NCBI RefSeq assembly: GCF_009730915.1
Contig: NC_052489.1
Coordinates: 29,009,916-29,073,915, forward strand
Direction: 5' to 3'
Length of the DNA stretch: 64,000 nucleotides
Source: Dioscorea cayenensis subsp. rotundata
Lineage: Eukaryota > Streptophyta > Magnoliopsida > Dioscoreales > Dioscoreaceae
This document shows, in pieces, positions 1 through 10,401 of this stretch (its first letter is position 1; each line of letters opens with the position of its first letter). The translations under genes and the position numbers were made by a program. The notes below the pieces were generated by a model. That model saw only the letters and a list, made by a program, of their open reading frames with translations. It was not told the DNA's origin and did not search any database.

Positions 1-557
1 TTTTATTATATATGTGTATGTATATGTTTTCTTTTTCTTGAGAAATGTGGGCATCCTCCATCTCCATCTTTTACTTGGGGAGAAATGAAATACCAACTCT
101 CTTAGATAGATTACTGTGTTGATCATGTGAAAATCTTCGTTTTTGAACCCGTGTAAAAATTGTTGGCTAATTATATCATCCTCATTTTTACATGTCCATA
201 TATTATTTGTAAGAGCTGTGAATAGCAATGGCATTATAGCATTCTTTTATTTGCGTGAATTTTGATAATCCTTGTCAAAGGTACGACTAACAATGTCATC
301 ATTGCAATTATTTTATATGTGTAAATTTTCATGTTTCTTTATCATACTTGTCATAGTTGTTACCGATGACATCATGACATTCTTTTATTTGTGCAAATTT
401 TGATGTTATTTGATAACATTTGTCAAAGCTTGAAGAACAATCACATCATGTAGCGGTCTTGTTTGGTAAAAAATTCTCATATTTACTTGATAAGAATTGT
501 ATTATTGTTGCATAGTTATTTGTTTTCTGAGTTTCAGTTGATTCCTATATATTTCAG
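1..557 (+). other. Probable intron of the EamA gene
   Basis: AT-rich sequence with no coding potential that ends in a 3' splice acceptor at 556-557, directly before the first recognisable exon. It is most simply an intron of the transporter gene whose 5' exons lie left of the window. It holds several loosely similar stretches in which a T-rich tract is followed by 'gcaaattttgatg'-like text, which may be a decayed local repeat. Confidence 0.5.
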
Positions 558-3500
558 CCAGTGATATTCCAGTTCTGAAGGAGGTTGAGGATGTTATGGA
601 TCCTGCGGTCTTCACTGCTGTGCGATTTCTGCTAACTGCCATTCCCTTCCTGCCGTTTATTTTCCAAACACATGGGGATTGGAAGACTCGTTCATGTGGA
701 CTAGAATTAGGTATTTGGGTAAGTCTGGGCTTCCTTTGTCAATCCCTTGGACTACTCACCTCTGATGCTGGGCACGCATCTTTCATTTCTGCAATCACTG
801 TAAGATCCCTTTGTAAATTTTTCTTGTGCATGTCACAGTAAAGACCTTGATGAACCACGCAAAAGATTTAAAGAGATCCATAAAAATAACCAGGTAATTG
901 TTGTACCCATGATTGATGGTTTGGCTGGAGCAAAAGTGCCTGCCATTACCTGGTATGGAGCTCTCTTATCCCTGATGGGCATTGCTATGCTGGAGCGTTG
1001 CGGTTCTTCAGTTTGTGTAAGTGTAGCGCCTTGTTTATCTTCCGCATTATACTGTATTATGCAAACCTTTTTTTCCCTATATTACAAAGACAAAGGCATT
1101 TTTTTTATTTCAATTCTCTACATGTCAACGCATAGGATATTGTCAGCAAGTTGTATATGCATTTAAGTATCCTGCATGTGCTTTTTAAGTCCATGTATGT
1201 TGTTGCAGCAACCATGTTATGAGAGCATATTCGAGTCTTATACTAAGATAAGCTTGCTGTATGGATGTGAATTGATTGATAATGGCATGCACTTCTCTTC
1301 ATAGTGGCGGCAGATCATGAAATTTTTTGGTTCATAGATCTTTCCAATGTCACTGTAATGGAAGAAAGAGATGTGAATTGGGTGGATGCACTTTGGCTTA
1401 TGGCCAAGAGCGGACCATGATTGAACATGATTGCTTTACTTTCCTGTTGGTCATTAAAATTGTGATTCCTATATGATCTTGGGCCTTCAATTGATTTTAT
1501 GGTGAAACTGTTAAACCCACGCCTGATCATCTATTTATTAGCTAATAGAAAGTAACTTTTTTTTTGTAATCAAAGGTTTATCCACGTTCCCCAAAAAGTT
1601 TTGATCTTTGACCAATGGTGGACTCAACAAACTTAGCTTGATTTTCCTTCCCTAGGTTAATTTTTAATTTCTAGCTCATGGAATTTCTAATAGTTTCTAG
1701 CTCATAAAATTTCCATGAACGGATTTTGATCGAAAAAACTATGGCTGTTGCCTTTTAACCATTCCAAGATCTGATGCTGCGGTAGCTTTGGGTTTGGAAT
1801 GCATTATTTTGTGTAGTTTATTTCGAAAGAGGTGAAGCTCTGAATCTCATGAGTGACAATTCAAATTTTTTGAAGGTAGGTGACGCTCTGAATCTCATGA
1901 GTGCAATATTTTTTTTGGAATCCATACACTTCGTACTGAGCATATTTCACGAAGTACAAATCAGGATAAGTTCTTGGCTCTATTGGGCTATCAGGTATGT
2001 TTTATCATTGTGGTAGTGCATTTGATGATGCTAACATCCCCTCCGTTTGCTATTTATTTTTATCTTTACAAATGACCTCCGTTATTCAGGTATCTGTTGT
2101 GGCATTGTCATCTGTGATCTGGGTTTTCTTGAAATCCATCTTTGATGATAACCAATTTGGCTTTGGATCTTGGGCCTTGTTAATGTCATGGGACTGGGCA
2201 ATTTCCTTTCCCTGGATACCGGCCATATATACAGGCATCTTCTCAACTGGGTTATGCTTATGGGCAGAGGTCAGTTCAATTCTCCATTGTCAGTTCCTTA
2301 TTTTCTAATTTTGCTGATTTGTTTATTTTCCTCTGATTCCTCTATGGTAGAGTTTGTTTTGTTGTATCATCTCAAAATCCTGCTTGTTCACCATTTGATA
2401 AATTGCATTTTCCCTTGCAAAATCAAAAGATATTGACTAAACCATATAATTGTGCAGATGGCTGCAATGTGTGACGTGTCAGCAACTGAAACTGCAATTA
2501 TTTATGGGCTTGAGCCAGTGTGGGGTGGTGCTTTTGCATGGTTTCTCCTTGGTGAAAGGTGGGGAACCATTGAATGGATTGGCGCTGCTCTCGTGCTATG
2601 TAAGATAAAGTCTGATTCTTTCTTGCTCCATGAATGTTTTAATGTTAGTTAATCTGACTTTGGAATAATAGAGTTACCTCATCTTTTCTTTCTAGATTTT
2701 GTTTAACCCTTGCTTGTGAGAATGATTTATTTTTATTTCTGAACTGAAACATAGACCATTTTGTTTATAAGCTAGACATTTTCTTAGATGTTTTTCACTG
2801 GTATTTACTAGCCTTCCAAGATTGGCACTTTCCTTCTGGTCGTAAATTCTATCAACACACCCAATTTACTCTCCAATTTAATTTTCACTTACTAAACAAA
2901 TATTCATTTTGCACAATGGTTCTTGGCTTCAACCATTTCCCATTTTTAAGTGCAAAGTAAGCGTGGCATCTGCATTAATCTTGAAACGCTGTATATACCT
3001 GATTCTTATGGGAATGTCTATTCTATCTCAAGTTAATACTATCTCTAGACATTAAGAAATGCAAGAGGTTTTATCGAATGAAACTTGGCACATGCCTGCA
3101 TGTCTATCTTCTGAGAGAGCAAAAGTAGCAGCTTTTTTTTTTGTCAGGCTGCAGTGGATAGGAACTTGAGATTGCATTTCACAGCAGGAGAGAGTTTTGT
3201 TGGTTACTCAAACTGCATCCAAGCTGGCGGTGCTCCGTGCTTAAGACTTTCTGCATATTTTATTTCTTTTCAGTAAATTCCCTCTGCAACTTTCAGAAAG
3301 TTGCTTTCCTCTGCATTTTCAGAAATTCACCAACAGACAAGAGTAACAATCAATCCCTTCTAAAAGTAGCCATGTTCTAAACAGTAAAATTTTATATAGT
3401 TTTTACGTCTGTACTTGACAAAGCGGTATGGTTGAGACCAATTTACCATCCCTTGATTTTAATCCAACAATTTTACTGCCCTTGTTGGGAATTATTATTT

Positions 3501-3739
3501 AATTTGTCCTATGCTGTGGCAATAACATTACCGAATTTTTTTTGCTCACCGACAATGACTCTTAGCTGGCTGATGCAGGTGGCAACCTGACAGTTCAGAT
3601 CCTGGGCTCTGCCCAAGAGAAATCCAAGAAGGATGATGAAAGAAGTGACTACAATCATCTGCTAAGTGCCACAGACAAGCGAAATGATCTTGCCCTATCA
3701 ACCGTTGTAATCAACACTAGCAAGAATACCTCAAACTAG
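558..3739 (+). CDS. EamA/DMT-family membrane transporter (3' part)
   Basis: Exons 558-799, 894-1016, 1876-1994, 2090-2269, 2458-2599 and 3579-3739, with GT-AG borders and consistent phases. The TAG stop is at 3737-3739 and the 5' end lies outside the window. The translated exons give hydrophobic membrane segments (FTAVRFLLTAIPFLPF, VPAITWYGALLSLMG, IPAIYTGIFSTGLCLWAE, IIYGLEPVWGGAFAWFLLGE) typical of plant EamA proteins of the drug/metabolite transporter superfamily. The motif 'EPVW...LGERW...WIGAALVL' is the usual last EamA repeat. The C-terminal tail of about 50 residues is hydrophilic. The substrate is unknown; related plant proteins are predicted plastid or membrane carriers. Exon 3 contains eight T at 1909-1916 where the family reading frame needs six, so its literal frame is broken (exon length 119, expected 117). 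The rest is intact. Family assignment is firm, the exact transporter is not. Confidence 0.8.
1831..1903 (+). repeat. 48-bp-spaced direct repeat at a splice acceptor
   Basis: A 25-base segment beginning ggtgaagctctgaatctcat at 1831 recurs at 1879 with one change (ggtgacgctc...). The second copy is the true start of transporter exon 3. The first copy lies just upstream in the intron and also follows an AG. This is a short tandem duplication across an intron/exon border. Confidence 0.8.
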
Positions 3740-6700
3740 TTCATTGGGTAACGCTGATGCATACTTGGCAACTACATTTCAATGTGCTTGTTTTGTCCTC
3801 GTTTATTTCCCCTTAAACCTATCTACTGCCGAATCTTCCTATTCATACTCTCTAAAAAGCAGCTGATCAAGATTCCTGCACTTAAAACTTACAATTATGA
3901 TGCAGGGCAGCAGAAAAGCATTCACAAAGCAACCTGGAGTGTTCATCCTGAACTGACAACCAGAAGAGAAATCAAGAATACCAGAGGCTCTTGATAAGTA
4001 CAAGAAATCAAGCATAGTTATATACAACTCGTCTGAGCAGCATAATACAATGCTACTACAACTGCTAGTGTTGGGCAGTGAAGTGAGATCTCTCAAACGC
4101 ATTAATCTAATATACCTTCATGCCTGACATACTTGCAAATCAGAATTGAACTTGAAAAGGAGATTGGCAAGCCAAGATGCCCAATAATAATAATAATAAT
4201 AATGAGAAGCAGGACCAGGATTGAGCTCTCCTAGTGTACATACAAAATGTATATCATAAGGTGGTTTTATTTTGCCAATCAATTTTATGTTAGTTCAAAA
4301 ATGAATTATAAGGGTTTCATTCAAAAGTTCAGTAAGACTTATTTGTATATATGTATAAAACTTTGTGTTGGTTGACCAGTGAGGAGTAGTGTGATGTATA
4401 TGGTTCTGTACTGTAACAGTGACTAGTCAAGCTAGAGGCAACAGGACATTGTGACTGTGATGATGAGGCCTTTTCACTGAAGAGAAGGAAAGTAGGGCAC
4501 AGGCAGAGTAAAGCACTCATCATTGATGGACCAACATCTCTTAATAAGAGCTTTCTTACAGCTTTGGGGTGAGGAGGGAATTTAGTGCCACTCTTTTTCA
4601 TGCAATGCCTTTTTTTGGCTGCTTATGTCCAGTCTATCCTCTTCTGGCTTTCATAAAATATTCTAGATTCTTCACCTTTTTTTTCAAAAAAAAAAAAAAA
4701 ATTGTTTGTTTCTTTTCTCTTTACTTTGCGTAAAAGATTCCACTCTACTTTTTTTTTTTTACCTTCTTCCTCTTGTTTAGCAAATTTACCTTCGGGTGTT
4801 ATTTTAGGAAAAAAAGGATTCTTATTGGACTGTATTTCTCTAGAATTATAATTCTATTTTTTGAAATGACGTAAGAAATTGACAACGTCAATGCGCCAAT
4901 CGGAACTTGAGTTGGGCATCTTCTAGACTTGGACTATGTGTACTTTTTAATTAAAAAATCATTTAACCTCCTATTGTAATTATTTAATTTATTTTATAAT
5001 TTTTATAAATTATGAAATAAAGTTATTAATTAACTCTATGTTGGACTAAAAATTTACTTTAAAACGAAATTAAGCTCAAAAGCTATATTCTAACTTATTC
5101 AGACACTAGTCACACTACCCAAACCCATTTTAATTTGATTGAGAATTTTCTGAAATCTTATAACCAAAGGCTGCTATTGACTCTCCTCAGTCAAGGTTAC
5201 TATGGGTACGTAAACTAAAAATAATAATTTAATTTACTGCCTGTATAGTTACGAATTTGATATAATTCAATGATGATAAAATCATACGGCTCACTCTAAA
5301 CGTTTGATTTTAATGATTAAATAAATAGTTTGTTGGTTTTTCCATCATGTACTAAATAGTTTATTAAATCCATAGTCCAATGTCAATCTCACGCCAACAG
5401 TTTTAATAAGAAGGAGGGTCCACAATTTTAACGTCACAAATCTTGTCCTGTCAACAGAACCATGCTGCATGAAAAATGAGATGTTGATGTCATTAATGCA
5501 AAAATTTACTAGTTTCATAGACCACCTCTAAAAACATCATAATAATAAATCACCAAATTATTTTTCCTACAAATTATATATATATATATCATAAACATGC
5601 ACACGCGCACCGGTGCACATGCGCGCACACACACATACCATTTAAAAATAACAAATATAAATTCACCATTACATATATATATATATATATATATGAGAAT
5701 CATTTATCTATCAACATCTATTATCAATAGTTAAATCTCGATCTAACGATCAACATTAATAAACATTAATTAATACATTAACAAATGCAGTAGTTATTGT
5801 TTAAAATAGTATAACTCACGTTATTATTGTTCATCAATGTCATCTGTTGTATCATGATTTAATGACTAATAATTTGACGTCTATAGATAATCTATGAACG
5901 TTCAAAAAAAAAAAAAATTGTTGTTCCTATATATATATTTAATGGAAAATTTGATTTGATTGCATATAAATCAAACATAAACTATCAGTCGGGTTACATC
6001 TAACCAAAGATTTTAATTTTTTATATTAAAAAAAAAAAGGAATCTAAGGCCGGCAGGTAGGTCTGGTAGGGGGAAACGTGTGTGCCCAGTCACAAAGAAG
6101 GTGTCAAACAATCAACATTCAACATAGCTGCCAAGTTTGCTTCAATAATCATAACAAGATAAACAACACCTTAATTTTAATAATCAGCAATAATTAACAG
6201 CCATTTAATGTCATGTTACACGATGTTATATTCAGCCTCACCTAAATGGCTAACTAAACTAGTTGTTTGATTAAACAACCTCTTCCTCTTGTTTTAATGT
6301 TGTTGTTATTATTATTATTGAAATTAAGATTGTGTGATTATGTATGTATTAAAAGGAGTCTTTGTTGGGGGGTTTATTTAATGTTTATTTACTTAAATTA
6401 GATGGGTCCAAATGAGTGAGGAGAGGGTGCCAAATGGCTAAGAATCAGGATTGAGCACTGAAGCCCAGGCTGGTCTTCCCCAAAGACCAGACTTTGATGC
6501 TGATAAATGATATAATGTTAAATTTCTTTTAATAAAAAAAAAATTAACAATATGTAAAGTTATATAAAAAAAAAATAACTTTTCACTAGTCACATTCACC
6601 TCACTGTTGGTCTGGTTTTCTGTCACCAGACAGCTGTGTTACTGTTGTATGATCATTTGATAAATAATTTTTAAAATTTTTACATAGTGGTTAACAGATG

Positions 6701-7240
6701 CATGCATTTGTTGTACTTCTTCCCCAATGTTTGTCCCTGTAACACCACCACCACCAACAAGAACAACATATCCATCTTTTCCACTGTACCAAAGAGAAAT
6801 ATATATATATATATATCTGTTTGTATTTTTCTAAACACCAGAATTTGATTATTTAAAAAGTAAATAAAGATAATTCTTTTATCTATTTATCTTATATGCA
6901 TCTTATATACATATATCTTAAATTAAAATAGTAATTACTAATTTTCTAATAACCAATCCTGATTAAATTCTAAAACACTATATATACTCTAAAACTCATT
7001 CTATAAATATCTAATATGTGCAAATTTTTTTACATTATATAAATCTAAAATAAGGAAAATTTATGTACACTCGAGATGGAAGGGGGGATTGATTCCACAT
7101 CTCTCTCAATCCATCATGGTAATAATCAGAAGGGAATGGAATTCGGCTGATAAAAAAAAAATTAAATTAAATAATTAAATAAGGAGAAAAAAGAGGGAGT
7201 GGGGCGGGAAAAGAGCTGAAAAGAAGGGAGCGATGAGATA
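3740..7240. other. AT-rich intergenic DNA, no gene seen
   Basis: Begins with the likely 3' UTR of the transporter and then holds AT-rich sequence. It includes an (AAT)n run near 4186-4203, poly-A/T tracts, an alternating purine-pyrimidine block near 5595-5637 and TA microsatellites near 5573-5590, 5672-5694 and 6797-6816. Short ORFs here (for example 4329-4601 minus) have no domain, no coding-like composition and no splice support. Confidence 0.6.
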
Positions 7241-7249
7241 AGAGAGAGA

Positions 7250-7870
7250 GAGAGAGAGAGGAATAGGGGTGGAGTTCCCAACGGCCTGCACTGCAATGTG
7301 GGGACCACCGGCGAACAGAATCCTGACACGTGGTGGTATCACATGAGCATGGACCCTGTGATGATCTGTCAGTGCTCCTTGTTGGGACTTGCGAGGGATG
7401 CTTAGACGTCATCCTCCCCCTAACCTTTTTTTAAAAAAAATTTTTCTTATTTTCTATTTTTTTAATAATCATTTATATATTTTTTTAATAAATTGAAAAT
7501 ATTTATTTGCTATTAATTGAAAAGGAGCACCTTTATCTCTCCTCAGCCATGGATTTTCCGTAACAGAATGCTAGAGAATAAGAGATCTTTATATCTATCT
7601 ATTCATCTAACCTTTTTTTTTAAAAAAAATCTTAAAAAAATTTCTAATTTAAAATTAATAAATTAAATTACTGAAATGCCCTGAAAAAGGGAAGTTACGG
7701 GGAGAGGAAAGTGGTAACGCCGTCATCTACCGGGCAAGGAAAATGTGGGGCCCACAGCGCACCCGAACCCGATTCATTTCGGAGCTGACAGTGACCCGCG
7801 GGGCCCCTCCCTCGTGCGTGTCCGCAGTCCACTGTCCTCCCTCGCTGCACCCCTGTCCCTCCTCCTCTTT
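7250..7870 (+). promoter_or_regulatory. Putative distal DELLA promoter with GC-rich blocks and a G-box
   Basis: Two GC-rich blocks (about 7255-7420 and 7690-7870) stand out from very AT-rich surroundings upstream of the DELLA gene and show no convincing ORF. The first contains a G-box core cacgtg at 7327-7332 in the ABRE-like context acacgtgg. A GA dinucleotide run precedes it (7243-7260), and another lies nearer the gene (7983-8001). The regulatory role is inferred from composition and position only. Confidence 0.35.
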
Positions 7871-8222
7871 CCCTCCTTTTTCTTATTATCATTATTATTT
7901 TAATTTTATTCCCAATTATATTTTTTTTATTCATCTTTTTCCTATTTAAACTTAATAAAATAATCCTCCATCCTCGGTGGTTGAGAGAGAGAGAGAGAGA
8001 GAACAGTGTGGGGGAAAAGTGGTGGTTCTGATTCCGCTACAACCTCTATATACTAATAATTTTCTAATGTTTATATTAATTTAAAGTTATTTTATTTTAT
8101 AAAGGGTATATATGTAAAAGTATTAATTAATTAATTAATTATTAATGGGTTGGCTTGATGAGTGCTTCCAGTTTCGGCAGGCTAATGAACGACTTACTAC
8201 GACTAGTGAGAGGAAAGCAAAC

Positions 8223-8303
8223 ATGGATAAAGAAATCCCAGATAAGAATCGAGCGAGAAGAGAAAAGAAACAAGAGAGAAGAGAGAGTGACCTCTTTGAT
8301 TAA
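8223..8303 (+). CDS. Possible upstream ORF 1 of the DELLA gene
   Basis: ATG at 8223 opens a 26-codon frame that is strongly basic and acidic (begins MDKEIPDKNR) and ends in TAA at 8301-8303, about 180 bases before the DELLA start. It matters only if transcription starts upstream of it, which the sequence does not show. A TATA-like tatata at 8381-8386 suggests the main start may be downstream. Confidence 0.25.
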   Translation: MDKEIPDKNRARREKKQERRESDLFD

Positions 8304-8348
8304 TTAAAAACTCTCGTAGTTCCTCGTCCACCTTCAGCTCGTCATCCC

Positions 8349-8387
8349 ATGGCCATGGCTTTTGCTTCCGCTTCTACTTCTATATAG
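8349..8387 (+). CDS. Possible upstream ORF 2 of the DELLA gene
   Basis: A 12-codon frame (MAMAFASASTSI) starting in a good plant initiation context (cccatggccatggc) and ending TAG at 8385-8387. If present in the 5' leader it would be expected to reduce initiation at the DELLA ATG. It overlaps a TATA-like sequence, so it may instead be promoter DNA. Confidence 0.25.
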   Translation: MAMAFASASTSI

Positions 8388-8482
8388 ACCACGTCTTTGG
8401 CTTTTGTATATCCCCTTTGCTGGGTTCGACGGTTGCTAGGCAAAAGGTGGAACAAGTTGTGAGCGTTTGAGGAAGAGGAGAG

Positions 8483-10401
8483 ATGAAGAGAGAGCATCAA
8501 GAGATTGGTGGGGATGGAGGAGGAGGAGGAGGAGGACTTACCGGGATGGTGGGAGGTGGTAAGGGGAAGATCAAGGAGGAGGATGATGAAGGAGTTGATG
8601 AGCTCCTTGCAGCGCTTGGGTATAAGGTCAGGTCGTCGGACATGGCCGATGTTGCGCTTAAGATGGAGCAGCTTGAGATGGCTATGGGGAGTAACGCCGG
8701 TGCCGCGCCGGATGATTCGTTAATCGCGCATCTTGCGTCGGATACTGTGCACTATAATCCGTCTGATCTATCGACCTGGCTTGAGACTATGCTGTCCGAG
8801 CTTAACACGCCGCCGCCGCCTCTGCCGCCGGCTCCGGCGGATCGACATCTTAGTTACGATCTTCCACCTGCTCCGGCTCCGGCTGTTTCCGTGCAGTCGT
8901 CTATCTTCGACACCATCGCGCCAGCGGAGTCGTCTACCATCACCACCGTCGATTTCAGCGCACCGCCACCCCCGTCGGCGAGACCCGTCACCGGACCACG
9001 GGTCTCGTATGGACCAACAGAAACCCCATCGGATCTTACGGGTACCCGAGAGAGGAAGAGGATGCGGTCATCGTCCGCTTCCTCTTCATCTTCTCGTGGC
9101 GGCGGAGTGGCTGGGATTGGATCGGTCAATACCACCACGACGGAGGCATCATCGATCTCCCCGGCTGCGCCGGGACCTACCGTGGTTATCGTCGACTCGC
9201 AGGAAGCCGGGATCCGGCTAGTCCACGCGCTGATGGCCTGTGCCGACGCTGTCCAGCAGGATAACATGAAGGCGGCGGACGCCCTATTGAAGCAGATCTC
9301 GGTTCTCGCCGCATCGCAAGGCGGCGCGATGCGCAAGGTCGCAAGCTACTTTCGCCCAAGCCCTAGCTGGCCGGATCTATCGGATTCATCCCCAACAAGA
9401 CTGTTCCCTGGACTCCGCCTTCTCCGACATCCTCCAGATGCACTTCTACGAGACTTGCCCTTATCTCAAGTTCGCCCACTTCACCGCCAACCAAGCCATC
9501 CTCGAAGCCTTCGCCGGCCGCCGTCGGGTCCATGTCATAGACTTCAGTATGAAACAAGGGATGCAGTGGCCGGCGCTCCTGCAAGCCCTCGCTCTCCGTC
9601 CTGGTGGTCCTCCTTCATTCCGCCTCACCGGGATCGGCCCACCCCAGCCGGACAACACCGACGCGCTCCAACAAGTCGGATTGAAGCTCGCTCAGTTTCG
9701 CCGAGACGATCCACATCGATTTCGAGTACCATGGTTTCGTTGCCAACAGCCTTGCGGATCTGGAACCCTATATGCTCGATCCGAATCGCACCGGCGGCAC
9801 CGTTGCCGGTGCCGACGAAGAACCAGAAGCGATTGCGGTGAACTCCATATTCGATCTGCACCGCCTTCTCGCAAGCCCTGGCGCGATCGAGAAGGTTCTC
9901 GGAACAGTGCGTGCGATGCGGCCGCGAATCGTGACGGTAGTCGAACAAGAAGCGAATCATAACTCGGGTCCGTTTGTAGATCGGTTCACGGAGGCGTTGC
10001 ACTACTACTCGACTATGTTCGACTCGTTGGAAGGCGGCGCTTGTAGCGGCGGCGGTAGTGGCGGCGCCGTTGAGTCAGGAGCGGGCCAGCAACAAGATCA
10101 ATTGATGTCTGAGGTGTATCTGGGCCATCAGATCTGCAACGTGGTAGCCTGTGAGGGCGCGGAGAGAACGGAGAGGCACGAGACACTGACTCAGTGGCGT
10201 AGCCGGATGGTGCGAGCCGGGTTTGAACCGGCTCATCTCGGCTCGAACGCGTACAAACAGGCGAGCATACTACTGGAGTTCTTCGCGGGTGGGGATGGGT
10301 ATCGGGTTGAGGAAAGAGACGGGTGTCTCACGCTCGGGTGGCACTCGCGCCCACTTATCGCCACGTCGGCTTGGCGGCTCGCCGACGCCGCAGCGCGCTG
10401 A
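8483..10401 (+). CDS. GAI: DELLA protein (GRAS family gibberellin-response repressor), two frameshifts
   Basis: Single exon, as usual for the family. DELLA proteins are nuclear growth repressors that bind the GID1 receptor when gibberellin is present and are then destroyed by SCF(GID2/SLY1). Visible in order: Gly-rich N-terminus; DELLA motif at residues 39-43 in [25 protein letters not shown] at 88-93; Ser-rich linker; GRAS domain with leucine repeat I (from about residue 236, [20 protein letters not shown]), VHIID block ([20 protein letters not shown], about 349), PFYRE region ([17 protein letters not shown], about 485) and the SAW end ([20 protein letters not shown]). The frame shifts by +1 at TTT 9350-9352 and again at TTT 9696-9698, both inside the heptamer tttcgcc where TTC GCC (Phe-Ala) is expected. 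Removing one base at each site gives 638 residues, the normal family length. Read literally, the product stops at 9841 after 452 codons and loses most of GRAS. Confidence 0.95.

Noticed and set aside
8854..9336. 160-codon antisense ORF (and other overlapping frames) in the DELLA gene
   Set aside because: Shadow of a GC-rich coding sequence; the sense frame carries the DELLA, TVHYNP and GRAS motifs.
9345..9705. Programmed ribosomal frameshifting in DELLA
   Set aside because: No known DELLA uses it, two consecutive +1 events would be needed, and the same kind of homopolymer fault occurs in unrelated neighbouring genes.
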